This document shows, one piece after another, positions 20,592 through 32,292 of a stretch of 64,000 nt of DNA (positions are counted from its first letter, which is position 1; each line of letters starts with the position of its first letter). The notes beneath the pieces were generated by a model. That model was not told the DNA's origin. It worked only from the letters and a program-made list of their open reading frames with translations, and made no database searches. This DNA comes from Piezodorus guildinii. Lineage: Eukaryota; Arthropoda; Insecta; Hemiptera; Pentatomidae. A program made the position numbers and the translations under genes. The stretch lies in the NCBI GenBank assembly GCA_023052935.1, contig CM041292.1, forward strand, positions 99,805,587 to 99,869,586, given 5' to 3'.

Positions 20592-20777
20592 TTAAGATAA
20601 GATAACTACCAATATAGAGCTTAATCCTATTTCCTGTAAATGTAAACATGTGATAAAGTATAAATAGAGGATTAAAAGGACAAATAAATCAGTTGTTATC
20701 CAGCAAGCGTAAGTGTTGTTTCTCCTCCCTAATTTCCTTTTTTTTTTTTATTATAATTTTCTCCGTTGAACTTAAGT
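20590..20777 (+). repeat. Gypsy left LTR
   Basis: Contains TATAAATA (20659-20666) and AATAAA (20683-20688), and ends at CTTAAG(T), where the primer site begins. It matches 23763-23951 except for one T in a homopolymer, by direct reading. Confidence 0.9.
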
Positions 20778-20794
20778 GGTGCCGAAACCCGGGA
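20777..20794 (+). promoter_or_regulatory. Gypsy primer-binding site
   Basis: TGGTGCCGAAACCCGGGA starts with TGG, the complement of a tRNA CCA end, right at the LTR boundary. I did not identify the tRNA. Confidence 0.75.
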
Positions 20795-20915
20795 CTTTAT
20801 TTGCAGTATTTTGAGTACTGAAAGAAAAGTTTTTTTTTGAAATTATTTTTGGCGTTTCTCTGTTTTAATTTTTTTTTTTCTCTCTTTTTCCGTCGTTTTG
20901 TAAAATTTGGAAAAC

Positions 20916-21821
20916 ATGGCCGAAGGTTTTTTGAGACCGGCAGTTCTCACACTACCAGAAGACGTGGTGTTACCTCAGGCGGCACAGCAGGTGGTACCCC
21001 CAGAGATGCCCCCTCTACCGGCGAAAACACTGGCAGGGGCTCACGCAACCACGCTGGAGTGGGTCAAAGTTTGGACGGCAACAGCACAAGACATAAGAAA
21101 GGCCATCTCGGAACTCGAACGATTCGACGGCGAGGTTGGTGATCTTAACCATTTTCTAAAGGGAGGAGACAGAATCATGGCTAGCATAGAAGCGAAATTA
21201 GAGGAACGACTGATGGACTCACAAGATGCCGTATCGCTTCGGGCAGCCCTGGTGTGCCGAGTCCGTAGGCAGATTTTAAATCTAATACAGGCTGATGAAG
21301 ACACGCCGTGGGTCGTTATTAAGGATCGGCTGAAGAAGGCATTTGGAGGAGGCAGGTGGGCTCCGGAAGAGGATATATTCCAGATGTTCCGCGAGACAAA
21401 GCGACCACACCAGACGAGCGGTCAGTATGCTGGGATATTACTGGCTCGATATAATCGGATAACGGAGAAGTTGAGAGAAGCGCTCTGCACAGAAGAGGTG
21501 GAAGGTAGGATGGGTTTTCTCTCGACTATTTTGAAAGTCCAATTGGCCAGAGAGACGGGAAAGAAAGAAGGCCTCCCCCGGGATAGGACATTCGTCGAAT
21601 GCGCTCAGGAGATGGTGGATGCGAGCGCGAGAGAGGAGGAGTCCAGGTACGGGGAAGTCGAAATGGAGTGGACAAGAGTGCGTTGGAGCGGGAACTCTTG
21701 GGGATCGTGTGGGCGGTGGAGCATTTTCGTCCTTACGTGTTTGGGCGGAGGTTTAAGGTACACACGGACCATAGGCCCCTCCAATGGGTCGGTACCCTCA
21801 AGGAATCCTCGGCGCGCGTAA
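20916..21821 (+). CDS. Gypsy Gag (C-terminally truncated fusion)
   Basis: The start is taken as ATG 20916 in AAAACATGGCC (MAEGFLRP); upstream in-frame sequence opens only from TTG. It has a Pro-rich N-terminus, then a helical capsid-like region (about residues 50-240) with WVVIKDRLKKAFGG and the spaced ETKRPHQTSGQYAGILLARY typical of retrotransposon capsid. Authentic sequence ends near 21655-21670 (about residue 248, EEESRYGEVEME), before any zinc knuckle. The last ~50 codons read out of frame through RNase H DNA. Confidence 0.8.
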   Translation: MAEGFLRPAVLTLPEDVVLPQAAQQVVPPEMPPLPAKTLAGAHATTLEWVKVWTATAQDIRKAISELERFDGEVGDLNHFLKGGDRIMASIEAKLEERLMDSQDAVSLRAALVCRVRRQILNLIQADEDTPWVVIKDRLKKAFGGGRWAPEEDIFQMFRETKRPHQTSGQYAGILLARYNRITEKLREALCTEEVEGRMGFLSTILKVQLARETGKKEGLPRDRTFVECAQEMVDASAREEESRYGEVEMEWTRVRWSGNSWGSCGRWSIFVLTCLGGGLRYTRTIGPSNGSVPSRNPRRA

Positions 21822-23416
21822 CCCGGTGGAAGGAGTTCCTCAGCCAATATAACATGGAGGTTGTATATAAACCTGGCCGCGATAACGTTGTGGCGGACTG
21901 GCTGTCGCGAGCGCTGGTGGTTAACGCGATCGAGGAAGAGGAGGGTGGGCCGTCCGGGGGTGTTCGACAGTTCCTTCGCGAGTGGACACCTGAGGGCGAA
22001 GGAGGGCGCGGTACCCCGGAGTATGGCAGTGCAGAGGTATCTGATGAGCAAGCTAGCCCGTCAGATGAGCGTGGGGCGGACATGGAGGAGCGGGAGGAGA
22101 TCATTAATGACAAGAGGCGACAGATTGTGTGGAAGACTCGGACATCAGGCCTATTAAAGTTGGAATACACGAGATACGGCAAGTCACGCATTACTACAAT
22201 CTGGTCGAGCCCTGGCGTACGTGATGAACAAATTTGTAGGGCGCTCCAGGACGCATCTAAGCCGGGAAAGACGTACTTCCTGTATGTCGGGAACGCGACG
22301 ATTTGGGACAAAATCAAGCGGCTCTGGACTCGCGAGCAGATCGGGATTGATCGAACTCTCGTGCGCTGTACGTTGTCGGTCGAGACGGTTTCGAACCCGG
22401 AACGGCAGCGGGAGGTCACCCTGGCGTACCACCAGGGAAAGACCAATCATCGGGGGGAACCCGAGACCCTGCAGGCTTTGCGGCGTCGGTACTTTTGGTG
22501 GGGGATGCGCCGGACCATCGCGGAGGTTGTCGGGGCCTGCGAGGTTTGCCAGGTCACGAAATATGACCGCCATCCGCCGCGGGGGTTACAGGAGGTTACG
22601 CCCACCTCTGATGCGCCGTTGTGCGATTTACAGGTGGATACGTTTACGTGGCGGGGCTACAAATGGGTTACAGTGTTAGACCTTTTTAGCAAGGTTGCCA
22701 TGGCTTCTCTCGTGCCGGACCGTTCCTCAGAAGCCGTTTTAGGAGCCCTCCGGTCCTGGTTTCAGTTTTATGGAGTACCTGATCGGATATCCTCGGACGG
22801 GGGCCGGGAGTTTGACAACAGTCAGGTGAGGGCGGCAATGAAGGCCCTAGATGTCGCGTGGCATATTAATACCCCGGGGCACCCCAAGAGCCGAGGCGGC
22901 ATTGAGCGGCTGCACAGTACGCTTGGAGACCATCTTCGGGTGTATCAGGTGGATCAAGGATTGGAACCCCATGTAGCAATGCCTCGGGCCGTGGCGGCGT
23001 ATAACCACTCGGTCCATGCGGCGACGGGATTTTCGCCATTTGAAATCCTTTTTGGTCTGCGAAATCGGCGCAGGGATTACGGGGACACAGCGGCGGAGGG
23101 AGCTTTGTCCGACGTGCTGGTGAATAACCGCGCGGCTCTCGTCAAGGTTTGGGGAAGGTGCGCGGGAAGTTGGTGGCGGAGAAGAGTCGCCGTGTGGCCA
23201 CGGACAACCTTCGCGTTCGCGATCGGATGGAGGATCTTCGCATCGCGGTCAAAGGAAGTTGCTCGGTATGAGGGTCCGTTTCGGGTGGTGGTTATTCGTG
23301 AACATAATGTTGTCACCATTCAGTGTTTAGCGGATCCCCGGAAGAGGCGGACGGTTCATATCGAACAGTTGAAGCTCCCTGCGAGGGAAGACCCTTCTGC
23401 AGTCGATCGCGCCTAG
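21668..23416 (+). pseudogene. Gypsy Pol remnant: RNase H and integrase
   Basis: The frame is open from 21599, but genuine Pol begins at about 21668 with the RNase H: ERELLGIVWAVEHFRPYVFG, HTDHRPLQW and DNVVADWLSR. Integrase follows: zinc region YHQGKTNHRG...CEVCQ, then D in DLQVDTFTW (about 22630), D in ISSDGGREF (about 22795) and E in GGIERLHST (about 22905), so the DDE triad is present. Between about 23150 and 23245 the best continuation is in another frame (VAEKSRRVATDNLRVRD), returning to the main frame at YEGPFRVV. This implies two compensating indels. Protease and RT are missing. Confidence 0.88.
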
Positions 23417-23762
23417 GTATCCTCTGTTTCTGTGGCCACTCCCAAGGGAGTTTGATGTCTGTTTTCTGAGTATTAGATTCTTTTGTTGAGTTTTCTTCCG
23501 ACTGTTTTTTTTTTTTTTTTTTTTTTTTTTTTTCTCGAGTGAGTGTTTTGTTTTGGTTTTCGAAGCTTTTTGTTTTTCGTTTCTTGTTTTCGGTTTAATC
23601 TAGTTTGTAAGTTTACTATTTGGTAAGGTTTCTAGTTTGTAAGTTCGCAGTGTTGTCGGGTATGTACTTTTGTTTTGATATTTTTGTATTTTTTCTTTAT
23701 TTTTATTTTTTGTTTTTCCCCTTGTAGAGTTTACGAGGAGTGTTCGTAAACTGGCAGGGGGG
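23417..23762 (+). other. Gypsy 3' untranslated region and polypurine tract
   Basis: T-rich, with a run of about 28 T (about 23506-23533) and TTTTTG-rich repeats. It ends in GGCAGGGGGG (about 23752-23762), the polypurine tract before the right LTR. Confidence 0.75.
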
Positions 23763-23950
23763 AGTTAAGATAAGATAACTACCAATATAGAGCTTAATCC
23801 TATTTCCTGTAAATGTAAACATGTGATAAAGTATAAATAGAGGATTAAAAGGACAAATAAATCAGTTGTTATCCAGCAAGCGTAAGTGTTGTTTCTCCTC
23901 CCTAATTTCCTTTTTTTTTTTTTATTATAATTTTCTCCGTTGAACTTAAG

Positions 23951-23951
<1 letters not shown>
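23763..23951 (+). repeat. Gypsy right LTR
   Basis: Near-identical to the left LTR, with one extra T in the T run at about 23911-23923. Confidence 0.9.

Positions 23952-24006
<55 letters not shown>
23952..24006. repeat. TA microsatellite
   Basis: The right-hand remainder of the TA tract that received the Gypsy element. Open frames reading IYIYIY here are accidental. Confidence 0.9.
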
Positions 24007-24007
<1 letters not shown>

Positions 24008-24011
<4 letters not shown>

Positions 24012-24303
24012 AAAAAAACCTGTGCCACTAAAACCCATGAAGTCTTGGGCTCAGTACATATAGAGATTCGTACAGTTTCAAGGCCGTGCAATTTGGCCCA
24101 GAACACGCTCAGTCGCCAGGTTTTTCTCCATTTTTGGGTGGGTACCCACTTTATAGAGGCTGGGTCTGCCCCTTGAGGGTCTTCATACCCCAGGATCGTC
24201 CCCTGAAATAACAGAATAAATAATATTCCGTCCAAATCGGGATTCGAACCCAGGACCCGGAGAACAGTAGACTAGCGCTCTATCCACTAGACCACGCCGC
24301 TCC
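24008..24303 (-). mobile_element. tRNA-derived SINE, family A, copy 2 (best preserved)
   Basis: On the minus strand: GGCGTGGTCTAGTGGATAGA (A box), then GGGTTCGAATCCC (B box, 24239-24251), then the body with CAGACCCAGCCTCTATAAAG, GGAGAAAAACCTGGCGACTG and CTATATGTACTGAGCCC. It ends in AGGTTTTTTTT, a T-rich tail. Confidence 0.9.
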
Positions 24304-24984
24304 CTTTATTATACATATAACCCACCAGTTCCAATAGATGGTTAATTTAGTCAAAATTGAGAATTATCACTTTCTTGGGTACGATGCCCTGCCATGAAGG
24401 ATTAGTTGAATTATTTTAAATATATATAGTTGAATCATCATCTCAAGTAATCTGATAATATAATTATTTATATATCGTATTTTACATAATATTATTAATA
24501 ATATTTCCGGTTATATAATTATGAATTTTGCATAATATTATTAATAATATTTTTGATTATATTATCAGGAATTTTACTCAGACTGAAACGAAAAGCATAA
24601 AATATAATAATATTACTGTTGAGAAGATTCTATAATATATGGCTGTATGGTGCATTATGTTTCCCGGCATTATTAATCATAAATGATGACGTTGACAAAT
24701 CTAATATATATCAACCTTAACTTGAGTATATTTATGCAGACAAGTCAATCAGTAACAAGTAATTTGTGTGTATTTGTAAAAGATTGGTCAGAATGAATAA
24801 AAAAAAGAAATCACTCTTTTAATATACTATAGGTTTTATCTTCTTAATTATATCATAATTTACTTGCTCTTATCATTACAAAATTGTGTACTTTTTAAAG
24901 TCAACTAAGAAATATTAGCGCGGGAAGCCGCGAAAAACGAGTTTTAAAAAAATGGCTAAAAATATATTATTAAGCAAATCTTGT
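24304..24984. other. Gene-free AT-rich stretch
   Basis: Nothing recognised apart from short direct repeats of ATTATTAATAATATTT (about 24490 and 24537). Confidence 0.4.
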
Positions 24985-25066
24985 CTTAAACCTATTACAT
25001 CCTGCCCTACAGTACCCTTTAATAATACTCCGTCTGTTCCAGTTAAACAGGTCCGCTAGGAGGGAT
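24985..25066 (+). pseudogene. Tiny Jockey-like LINE fragment
   Basis: ACATCCTGCCCTACAGTACC...AACAGGTCCGCTA matches 9450-9520 of the Jockey relic (CATCCTGCCCTACAGTGTCC...AACAGATCCGCTA). It is about 80 bp only. Confidence 0.7.
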
Positions 25067-25299
25067 CACTAGCATTATGATATATCAGTTAGAATGTTGA
25101 AATGTTGAATGTTTTGAGTATATTTTTTCTTGTTAATATTACAATTCAAGACATCTAATATATATACAATATTTTACCTCTAGGTAATTTAAAATAATTT
25201 CCCGATGGCGACCTCTAGTTGGGAACCAATGGTTTATTCACTTCATCATGCTACTGTGGCAAATCAGACGATGATATAGTGAGAATCTTAAAATGTTTC
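25067..25299. other. Unassigned, repeat-like
   Basis: AGGTAATTTAAAATAATTTCCCGATGGCGACCTC (about 25182-25215) recurs as AGGTAATTTAAAATTATTTTCCGATGACACCTC at about 61373-61405, so an unnamed dispersed repeat is present. Confidence 0.45.
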
Positions 25300-25350
25300 C
25301 TTCCAGGATTATGTAGGGTAGGGATCTTTGACGAATACCAGACATCGCAC
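25300..25350 (-). mobile_element. SINE family C fragment
   Basis: TAGGGTAGGGATCTTTGACGAATACC...GACATCGCACA matches the same block in the 47.4-kb copy (TAGGATAGGGATCTTTAACCAGTACCTGACATCGCACA). Confidence 0.6.
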
Positions 25351-28300
25351 AGTTTAGGACGGAATTGGTGTAATGGATGACTATATTCCATTGAGCAGAC
25401 ATTGGAGTGACTGGTCTTATTTAAGAGACAAGGGATGTAGCAGGATTTTAAGGAACGGGTAGCCGGTTATGATGGTTAAGAAATCTGCTGGTTAATCCAG
25501 CATGATCCAGTGTTATTTTGTTTAAAAAACTAAGTACAAAACTCGTTTTCTCAAATTTTGACTTTTTCCACAAAATTAACCGAAGGTAGGACTGGATTGG
25601 AGAGGGAAAAGGCAGGGGGAAGGGCAGTTTAAGGGCGAGGAAGGGCCGAGGCTGGGTATAGTAAATCACTAGGAAATGGGAGCAGTTAGCAACAACTTGA
25701 CCTCTCCACTCACAATTATACTAAATTACCACAGTGTGCTCTGCCGTCCTCTACCACCCTCCCGTATTTACCGGAGCATGTAGGAGAACCTTCGTTAGGC
25801 ATCTCAGGGGTCTCTAGGTCTAATATAGTTTTCAGTTAAACATAAATAAATGTATTCTATTTATTTATAAGAATGCCAACGCTGTGACAAAATTTTGACA
25901 TGGGTAAGTCTTTTGGCTGGGGCGCCGTTAATTCCAATGTGTAACTTTTTTTGGCGTTGCCAGCAAAGACAGTTTGACGACAGTTTCAAAGCCAAAGAAA
26001 CAATATTTTTGTTTATATAACATCTGCCGCTACTAGCTTTTAGGAGTATTGTATTATATTATTTCGAATGAAAAAAAATCACATTTCGCTTAACATTATT
26101 AAGTTTTGTGGCTTTACTCAGAGGCTCTGTAACAAAAATGTTGTGCTGATGTTGTTCGGATCGGAAATTTGAGGGCTCTTCCTTAATGCGAGTATGTATT
26201 TATTTTACTTAATTTTTACATTTGGACCATCTAAGGACCACGGTGCTTGCGTTATATCTGTCATCTTCCACTTCTAGTGTTCTTAGTTGATTGTTGGGCG
26301 GTTGCTTTCCTACCAATACCTAATTCTCTAATGTCTATTGGTCTAGCAGTCTTTAGTTCTCCAGCTGAACTCTCTCTTCCTCACGTTTCCTCCGACCATT
26401 CCTCGGACGTGTTGTGTTTAACTTCTGTAATGAGCTGGAGGAAAAGTCTTGTTTGAATGGTCAGGCGGTGGCAACTTCTGTCATTGGTGGTATGTTGCTG
26501 AATATCAATTCTGTCAGATACCTCTCAACTTGTTTGATCCATTGGAATTTAGTGGCTTTTATTTTTATTTATTTGGCTTAGTGTCCATGGTTTTTCATCA
26601 AATTCATCCGAAAACAAATTTAAATCAGCAATCTCTAGGCCACCACCTCATAAGGTGTTGGGGTGACTTTTTCGGATGGGTTAGTAATGTATTTGAATTT
26701 CAGGATAATGGGTTCATGTTTTAAATGAGTCAGTAGTGGAAATTTTTATAATTCTGTAGCATTATTTGAAGCTATAAGGAAGTCATTGTGATGTAATTCG
26801 TTTTATCACATAGAATGAATAGTGCATCCACGATTTTCGTAAAAGTTTGGGTTGGAAAGACTGAATTCTTTGGACTAAATACAGAACTAAAAGTTTTACT
26901 CTCTGAAAGTATTCTGCCTAGTATATGGAGGACTCTCTGAGGATAATGAGATGAGGCTGAAGAGATAAATGAATGGATTTATAAGATTTATTTACGGCCA
27001 CCCCAGATGACTACATATTTTTTACTGGTATTCTGGTCAAGAATGACTTTTATCCCGATTTTCAAAGAAAATACCTACTAGGTATCTTCCTATTCCAATT
27101 TTCGGGAGCCAGAAAACTTTTATAAATACATATTTTACATAGCCTCACTCCTCGCTCTTCCATGGATACCCTGAATACATGATCTCAAAATACCGGTTTA
27201 TATCTACCCTGTCACAGAACTACATTTTTGGAGAGTCGTTTATCATCCGTGCTTTAGAATTGCCTGCATAGAACTGTAAAACGGATTGAATTCTAAACCA
27301 CGTTCATTATGTACATATTTTATTTGTATGTTTTGTGTAAAAAAAAAAAAATTTAAACCCATCTCCCTTCGTCTTGATCCATTATCCTTAACTACATCGA
27401 ACAGCACTTATTTCTCCACCCCTTAAAAGAACAACCTTTCGCACACATGTAAACTGTCTTGACTTCAATCATGCGCTCCTAAATTCATTAGTTTTCCTAC
27501 GTTTTTTTTTATATTTTACTCAGTTTAATTTTATATATTTCTATTATAAGCTGGCTATGCAATTATCTATCTAAATGATGCCAGATAATTGGACCTTCAC
27601 TGTTCATTATTCTCCATTTCTTATGGACAAAATGCTCCAGAATAAAAATTATTTTCATTCATTTAAAAAAAAAAAATGAATTTGAATGAGACCTGCTTTA
27701 GATAGACCATTTTCCAACAATACATTGTATTACTTTATTTTTTGTTTAAAAGAGTAAGAAATCGACAGAGTTAATATCAATTCATTCAACTTATTTAATT
27801 TAGGTATCCAGATTGATTTTTTTGCTGTAATTTCAAAATGTATGAACCTTATATTGCTAATTACATAAAATATTTTTTTTTTTCAATTTCAAAAAAAATT
27901 TGGATAGTTTCAGAACAAGTTGAGATAGACCAACCCCGAAAGAATATTACCTACAGCGTCGTCTTCAACGGTTTCATTCCACTTTTCAAACGAAAACTCT
28001 CAAATGCGAATCTAACAACCAATTCACATTGAACAACAAATCATGAAAATTCCAGCTACTAACAGCTAATTAATGCGTGTTTTAGTAATAATAAAAAAAG
28101 AAGTGGTTAAGGCGGTGATTAAATACCAAAACCAATTAACTAAATACTATATTCAGTCAACACTTAGAAGAAAGTTCGTAAGATCTATTTTTTGCCTCTC
28201 TTTATTGATCTTATAGTAATAAATAAATATAGATGGAGGAAATATGTACAAATAACTATTCCTGAAAAGAATAAAAAGGAATACACCCTCCTAACAAATC

Positions 28301-28965
28301 CATATAAAGTTTAAAAAGAAGAATACATTGAGCAGTTTGCAACTTCTTTATGAAAGTGGATGAAAAAGTCTTGTAACAGACTGGTAGAGCGCCGATAACC
28401 GAATCTAATTTTTATTTTGCTTTACATCTCATATATTCTTTTAAATGCAATAAGAATTTTATAAGAATTATTGATATTGAGTATTTCTAAATAATTGATA
28501 GTGCCTTTAAAAAAATCGTTGACATGTTTACACTATTTCTATAGCTGAGAAACAAAAAACTAGTATCAATAAAAAAAACAAATCAAACGGCATATATGTA
28601 CTAATTATTTATAAAAACAGTAAATATTGTTGCTTGAAGGACATATGACTACTACTTGCATTATTTATAGTGTAGTAATACAACGACAATAGAACATTCA
28701 TGTATGACTATATAATACTGAAAACATGTGCATACAGAGATACTCTAATTGAACCTCACACTAATATCGTAAAATCGTAGAAAGAAAAAGTTTTGGTTAA
28801 CTTGAAATATGACTATTATTCTTAATTTTTTATACAATTATTTGGAAGACTGATTACAGAGGAGATGATGGAATAATTTGTTTTTAAATGAGGTTAAGGA
28901 AGATGCTTTGCGTATAAGAGGTAGGTATGGAATTCCAAAGAGAGGTGGCACGCAAACTTTTTATT
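25351..28965. other. Long gene-free stretch
   Basis: About 3.6 kb in which no domain, SINE head or tandem array was recognised. Minor ORFs at 25448-25669 (minus), 26247-26724 (plus) and 27838-28032 (plus) match nothing I know. The region 26220-26730 is less AT-rich and may be an old element I cannot name. Confidence 0.4.
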
Positions 28966-29360
28966 TTTATTATTTTTTTTTTTAATCGTATGTATTACAG
29001 TTTGTCACAATGGACAACAATAATATTACATAGGATCCCATTCATACAATATTTACAATATAAACAACAGATTCATATATCAAATTACATAAAATGAAAC
29101 CAAACTAAATAAACGTATACAATAACAATATTTCTAGATAACATAAATACAAATAAATGAAGTTAAAAAATAAATAAACAAAAAACAAAACATGTCACAT
29201 TCATACGCATGTACAATATTTACAATCAGCTAGGGAACACCGGACGGGGCTTGTCCCCCGACTTGTGGAAGGACAAGCAGAGTCCAAAGGATCCCAACGC
29301 CTCCCTCTCAGCCGCATCACTGGTGAGAGCCAGCTGTGAGGGCGCCATAGCCACAGAAAT
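28966..29360 (-). mobile_element. Jockey-like LINE 3' end (5'-truncated)
   Basis: Read on the minus strand, the 3' UTR resembles that of the 38-42 kb element: GTAAATATTGTATGAATG and GTCCATTGTGACAAACTGTAAT against GTCCAAATTGGGACAGATTGTAAT, then a poly(A) (T run about 28968-28983). The upstream part resembles the sequence following the ORF2 end in the 60.2-60.9 kb copy. No ORF remains. Confidence 0.72.
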
Positions 29361-32027
29361 AAAATTAAACTATGAACGTTGTATCTAGAAATAATAAATT
29401 ATGCAACAAAAGTAAAATCATTTGCGAATGCACTTTCTCAAATCTACTCTAGGAAAAAGCTATAGATGACGATAATTTTTAATTGATGTATAACGCTCGT
29501 ATTCATTATTGTTTGAAACCGTCTTAAATCGTCTCCAGTTTCGGTTTTATATATTAAAAAATTTCTTCTGTTTTCTGAATTAACGTTTAATAGTTTTGTC
29601 TTCAACTTTACCATAATATATTTATTTTAAATATTACGTTCCAAAATAAAGTTGCATTTTTTTTTTATTATTATTTTTTTTTTTTTTAGTGATATTCATT
29701 CTGGTGTTCATAGATGACATGAATTAAGTTTTAAGCAAAAAGAGAGTTACGTTTTATCATTGAAAACAAACTTTGTAAATAGCTTAGTGTATTAATTGAC
29801 GATATATGTCAGATTAATAATTCAAATGTATTCATAGTCTTACTCGAATCAATGCAGATTCTCAGAGGAAGCAATGTATGACAAGGACATCCAATTTACC
29901 TAAAACAGATAATTAAAAAATCAGGATTAAAAAATATTTAATGTCTTGCATGATAAAATATCATTCATTAAAAACTAACTTTGTTTAATTTATGATTATG
30001 AAATTAAGAAACAAAAAATACGCATATAATGCTTGCAGAATTAAAAATTATCTTGATAATAAGAAGTCCTCTAATTTTACAATGACACAGATTTCTTCCA
30101 ATTAAAATCTCTAGAATTTAATTACTATCTAAATTAATTAAATCACATCATTATAGTAAATATATTTTAAAGTGAAATCGGGTAAGCAGTTATAATTTAT
30201 AACTTTGAAGATATTGTTGACCATTCCTAAAATTAGAACAGAATGCAAAACCATTGACCTAAAACAGGTTGTCACCATTTAATTCTTCTCATATAACTAA
30301 GTTGTCGCCTACCTAAACAGCATTTTCAAAATTAGGTAGATTGCTCAAAATATGTCAATTTTAAGGTCTAATTTTATTAAGGTTTAGAAAATTAGTGTGT
30401 GAATTGGATTCGTATTTGATTTTGAATTACCAATTAGCAACTTATATAATAAAACATTTTTTATGTTCTGAAATTAAAAAGTTTTTTTATTTTATTTTTT
30501 TCTATTTCTTCGCTTTATGTGATCTTAAGATATCATTTCTCGGTCATAACTTTCAATCTTTGTTGACTATTTTAAGTAATTAAATTTAATAACTTTTAGA
30601 TCGTTTTAAATTAAACAAAAAAATATTAATCCTGATATATAATAAAAATTTAAATATCCTGTGAATATTTAGATTAATAAAATATTAGACTAAACTTGGA
30701 AATAATAATATTTTAAACATTTTTTCTTTTTTCGGTTAGTTTGTTTTTTGTTAATTACATATTTAATTATAAGAAATCAATCAATATATTATTAGAAAAG
30801 AATAGTAACAGGATTAAATACCCGAATTGCTGCAATATTCAGAGTGGTTATGATTATTACTTTTAGACCATTTTTCAAACGATTAAAGTTAATTGGTATT
30901 TCCAATTTACTTTTTAAGGACCAATTAAGTAACTAGAAAAAAAGTAATCTTTGAAGTAGATTGGGTAGTTTAGGAGAAGGTAAAAAAAATTCTTAGTTCC
31001 TTTTGTTTTTAATTAGAAAAACGTCATTATTCCCAGCCATTATCACAGAACTGCATCAAATTAACCTATTGACTTATATATATGCAATAATCAGTATACA
31101 GGCAAACCCTTTATAAATATTATAACCTTTTTCCGCATCTACCTTCCGACATTAAGGAAAGAAAGTTAATTTTCTTTCGGTGAAGAAAAGAACTGTTTTT
31201 GACATACTATTACCGCTCGACCGAAATAATTTAAGACACTCCAACTCAGGCTCAATAGCGGAATAAATTACGAAAATTGAAACCATGGCGTATTTTTTAC
31301 CCCTCACAATCTCGTGATGCTAGTATGATTAATGGATATCCAACGATTCCTATTTACCTAATTTAGGATCATATTAGGAGAATGATATATTATACATCAA
31401 AATCAGGATATCTTTAATCTTATTCTTTTAAACTAAGAAAATAATCTGATACAACTAATTAGGAAAACAAACGTTCTAACATTCTAAATGAATAATAGTA
31501 ATAAATTAGTAGATGATTTCTAATAATAATTCAGAAAAAAAAAAAAAAATTAAATAACAAATATGTACATATATATACCAACCTTAATTACAAATTATAA
31601 TCGATATTAACCCCATTTCCTCGTTGCATTTAAGCATTGAAGTTGTAAATTGCTTTAAATAAATTTTAAAAAATTAATCAGAAGAAATTTACAAAACTAG
31701 TGAAATTGTGATTATATAGTATAGATAAATGTACAAATACTTACAACGCAAAAAATGTTATAAATAAATAATCGAACTTCATCGAAATTAGGAGTCTATT
31801 TAATGTTCTTTGAATTTTTTCGGACAGAAAATGATTGAACAGACGGGATTCGAAGGTCGGGAGAGTATTTGAGTGACAAGAATAACCAGGAATATCTGGA
31901 CTATAACATAAATTATTGTATATGTTGTATGTACAATAAAAAAGAATATGTGTTGTATGCTTTTATACTGCATCGGACATGTAAATTGTAAATATGTAAA
32001 TATAAGTTCATATAAACGTACTATGGG
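29361..32027. other. Long gene-free AT-rich stretch
   Basis: No coding signal and no named repeat. About 31020-31320 is somewhat richer in GC (GACATACTATTACCGCTCGACCG) and looks single-copy. Confidence 0.4.
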
Positions 32028-32292
32028 GCCACATGTAAGTAGCATAGTGGCTAGCAGACAGCCTTCAATGCTGGTTCAAATCCGCAGCTGGCCCTAGAAT
32101 TTTTAAATGGGAGTAAAAATCCTTACGCATGCCGTCCTTCGGAGGAGACGTTAAAAGTTGGTTCCGAGCTTGTGCTATGACAGGTACTCGTTAAACATCC
32201 CTATCCTAATGAAACCTGGATATGCAAAATTTTGGACTCCTACTGTAGCAACATCCGATTAGCCACAACCGCATAAAGTGACGTTTTATTTT
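32028..32292 (+). mobile_element. tRNA-derived SINE, family C, copy 1
   Basis: The head has an A-box-like TAGCATAGTGGCTAGCAGACA and a B-box-like GGTTCAAATCC (about 32074-32084). The body has CGTCCTTCGGAGGAGACG, TGACAGGTACTCGTTAAACATCCCTATCC and a conserved 3' end CGCATAAAGTGACG, followed by a T-rich tail (TTTTATTTTATTTTA). It is shared with 43.8, 47.4 and 59.5-59.9 kb. Confidence 0.82.

Larger units (their letters stand above)
20590..23951 (+). mobile_element. Ty3/Gypsy LTR retrotransposon, RT-deleted derivative
   Basis: LTRs of 188 and 189 bp differ by one T in a T run. With the termini set at AGTTAAG...CTTAAGT, both flanks read TATA, which fits a 4-bp TSD inside the TA tract, although the repeat makes this ambiguous. 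The interior is GC-rich, unlike the surroundings. It holds a Gag ORF, then abruptly an RNase H and a nearly complete integrase. Zinc knuckle, protease and reverse transcriptase are absent. No envelope gene is present. Confidence 0.92.

Noticed and set aside
21605..22573. Long minus-strand ORFs opposite the Gypsy element
   Set aside because: They are shadows of the GC-rich RNase H/integrase reading frame, with no domain of their own.
24239..24303. Possible functional tRNA gene
   Set aside because: A and B boxes are present, but the same sequence heads a dispersed ~300-bp repeat with several copies and degenerate cloverleaf stems, so it is a SINE head.
26247..26724. Two adjacent plus-strand ORFs, and possible element remains on the minus strand
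   Set aside because: I could not find an RT, nuclease or zinc motif in any frame, so no element name is supported.
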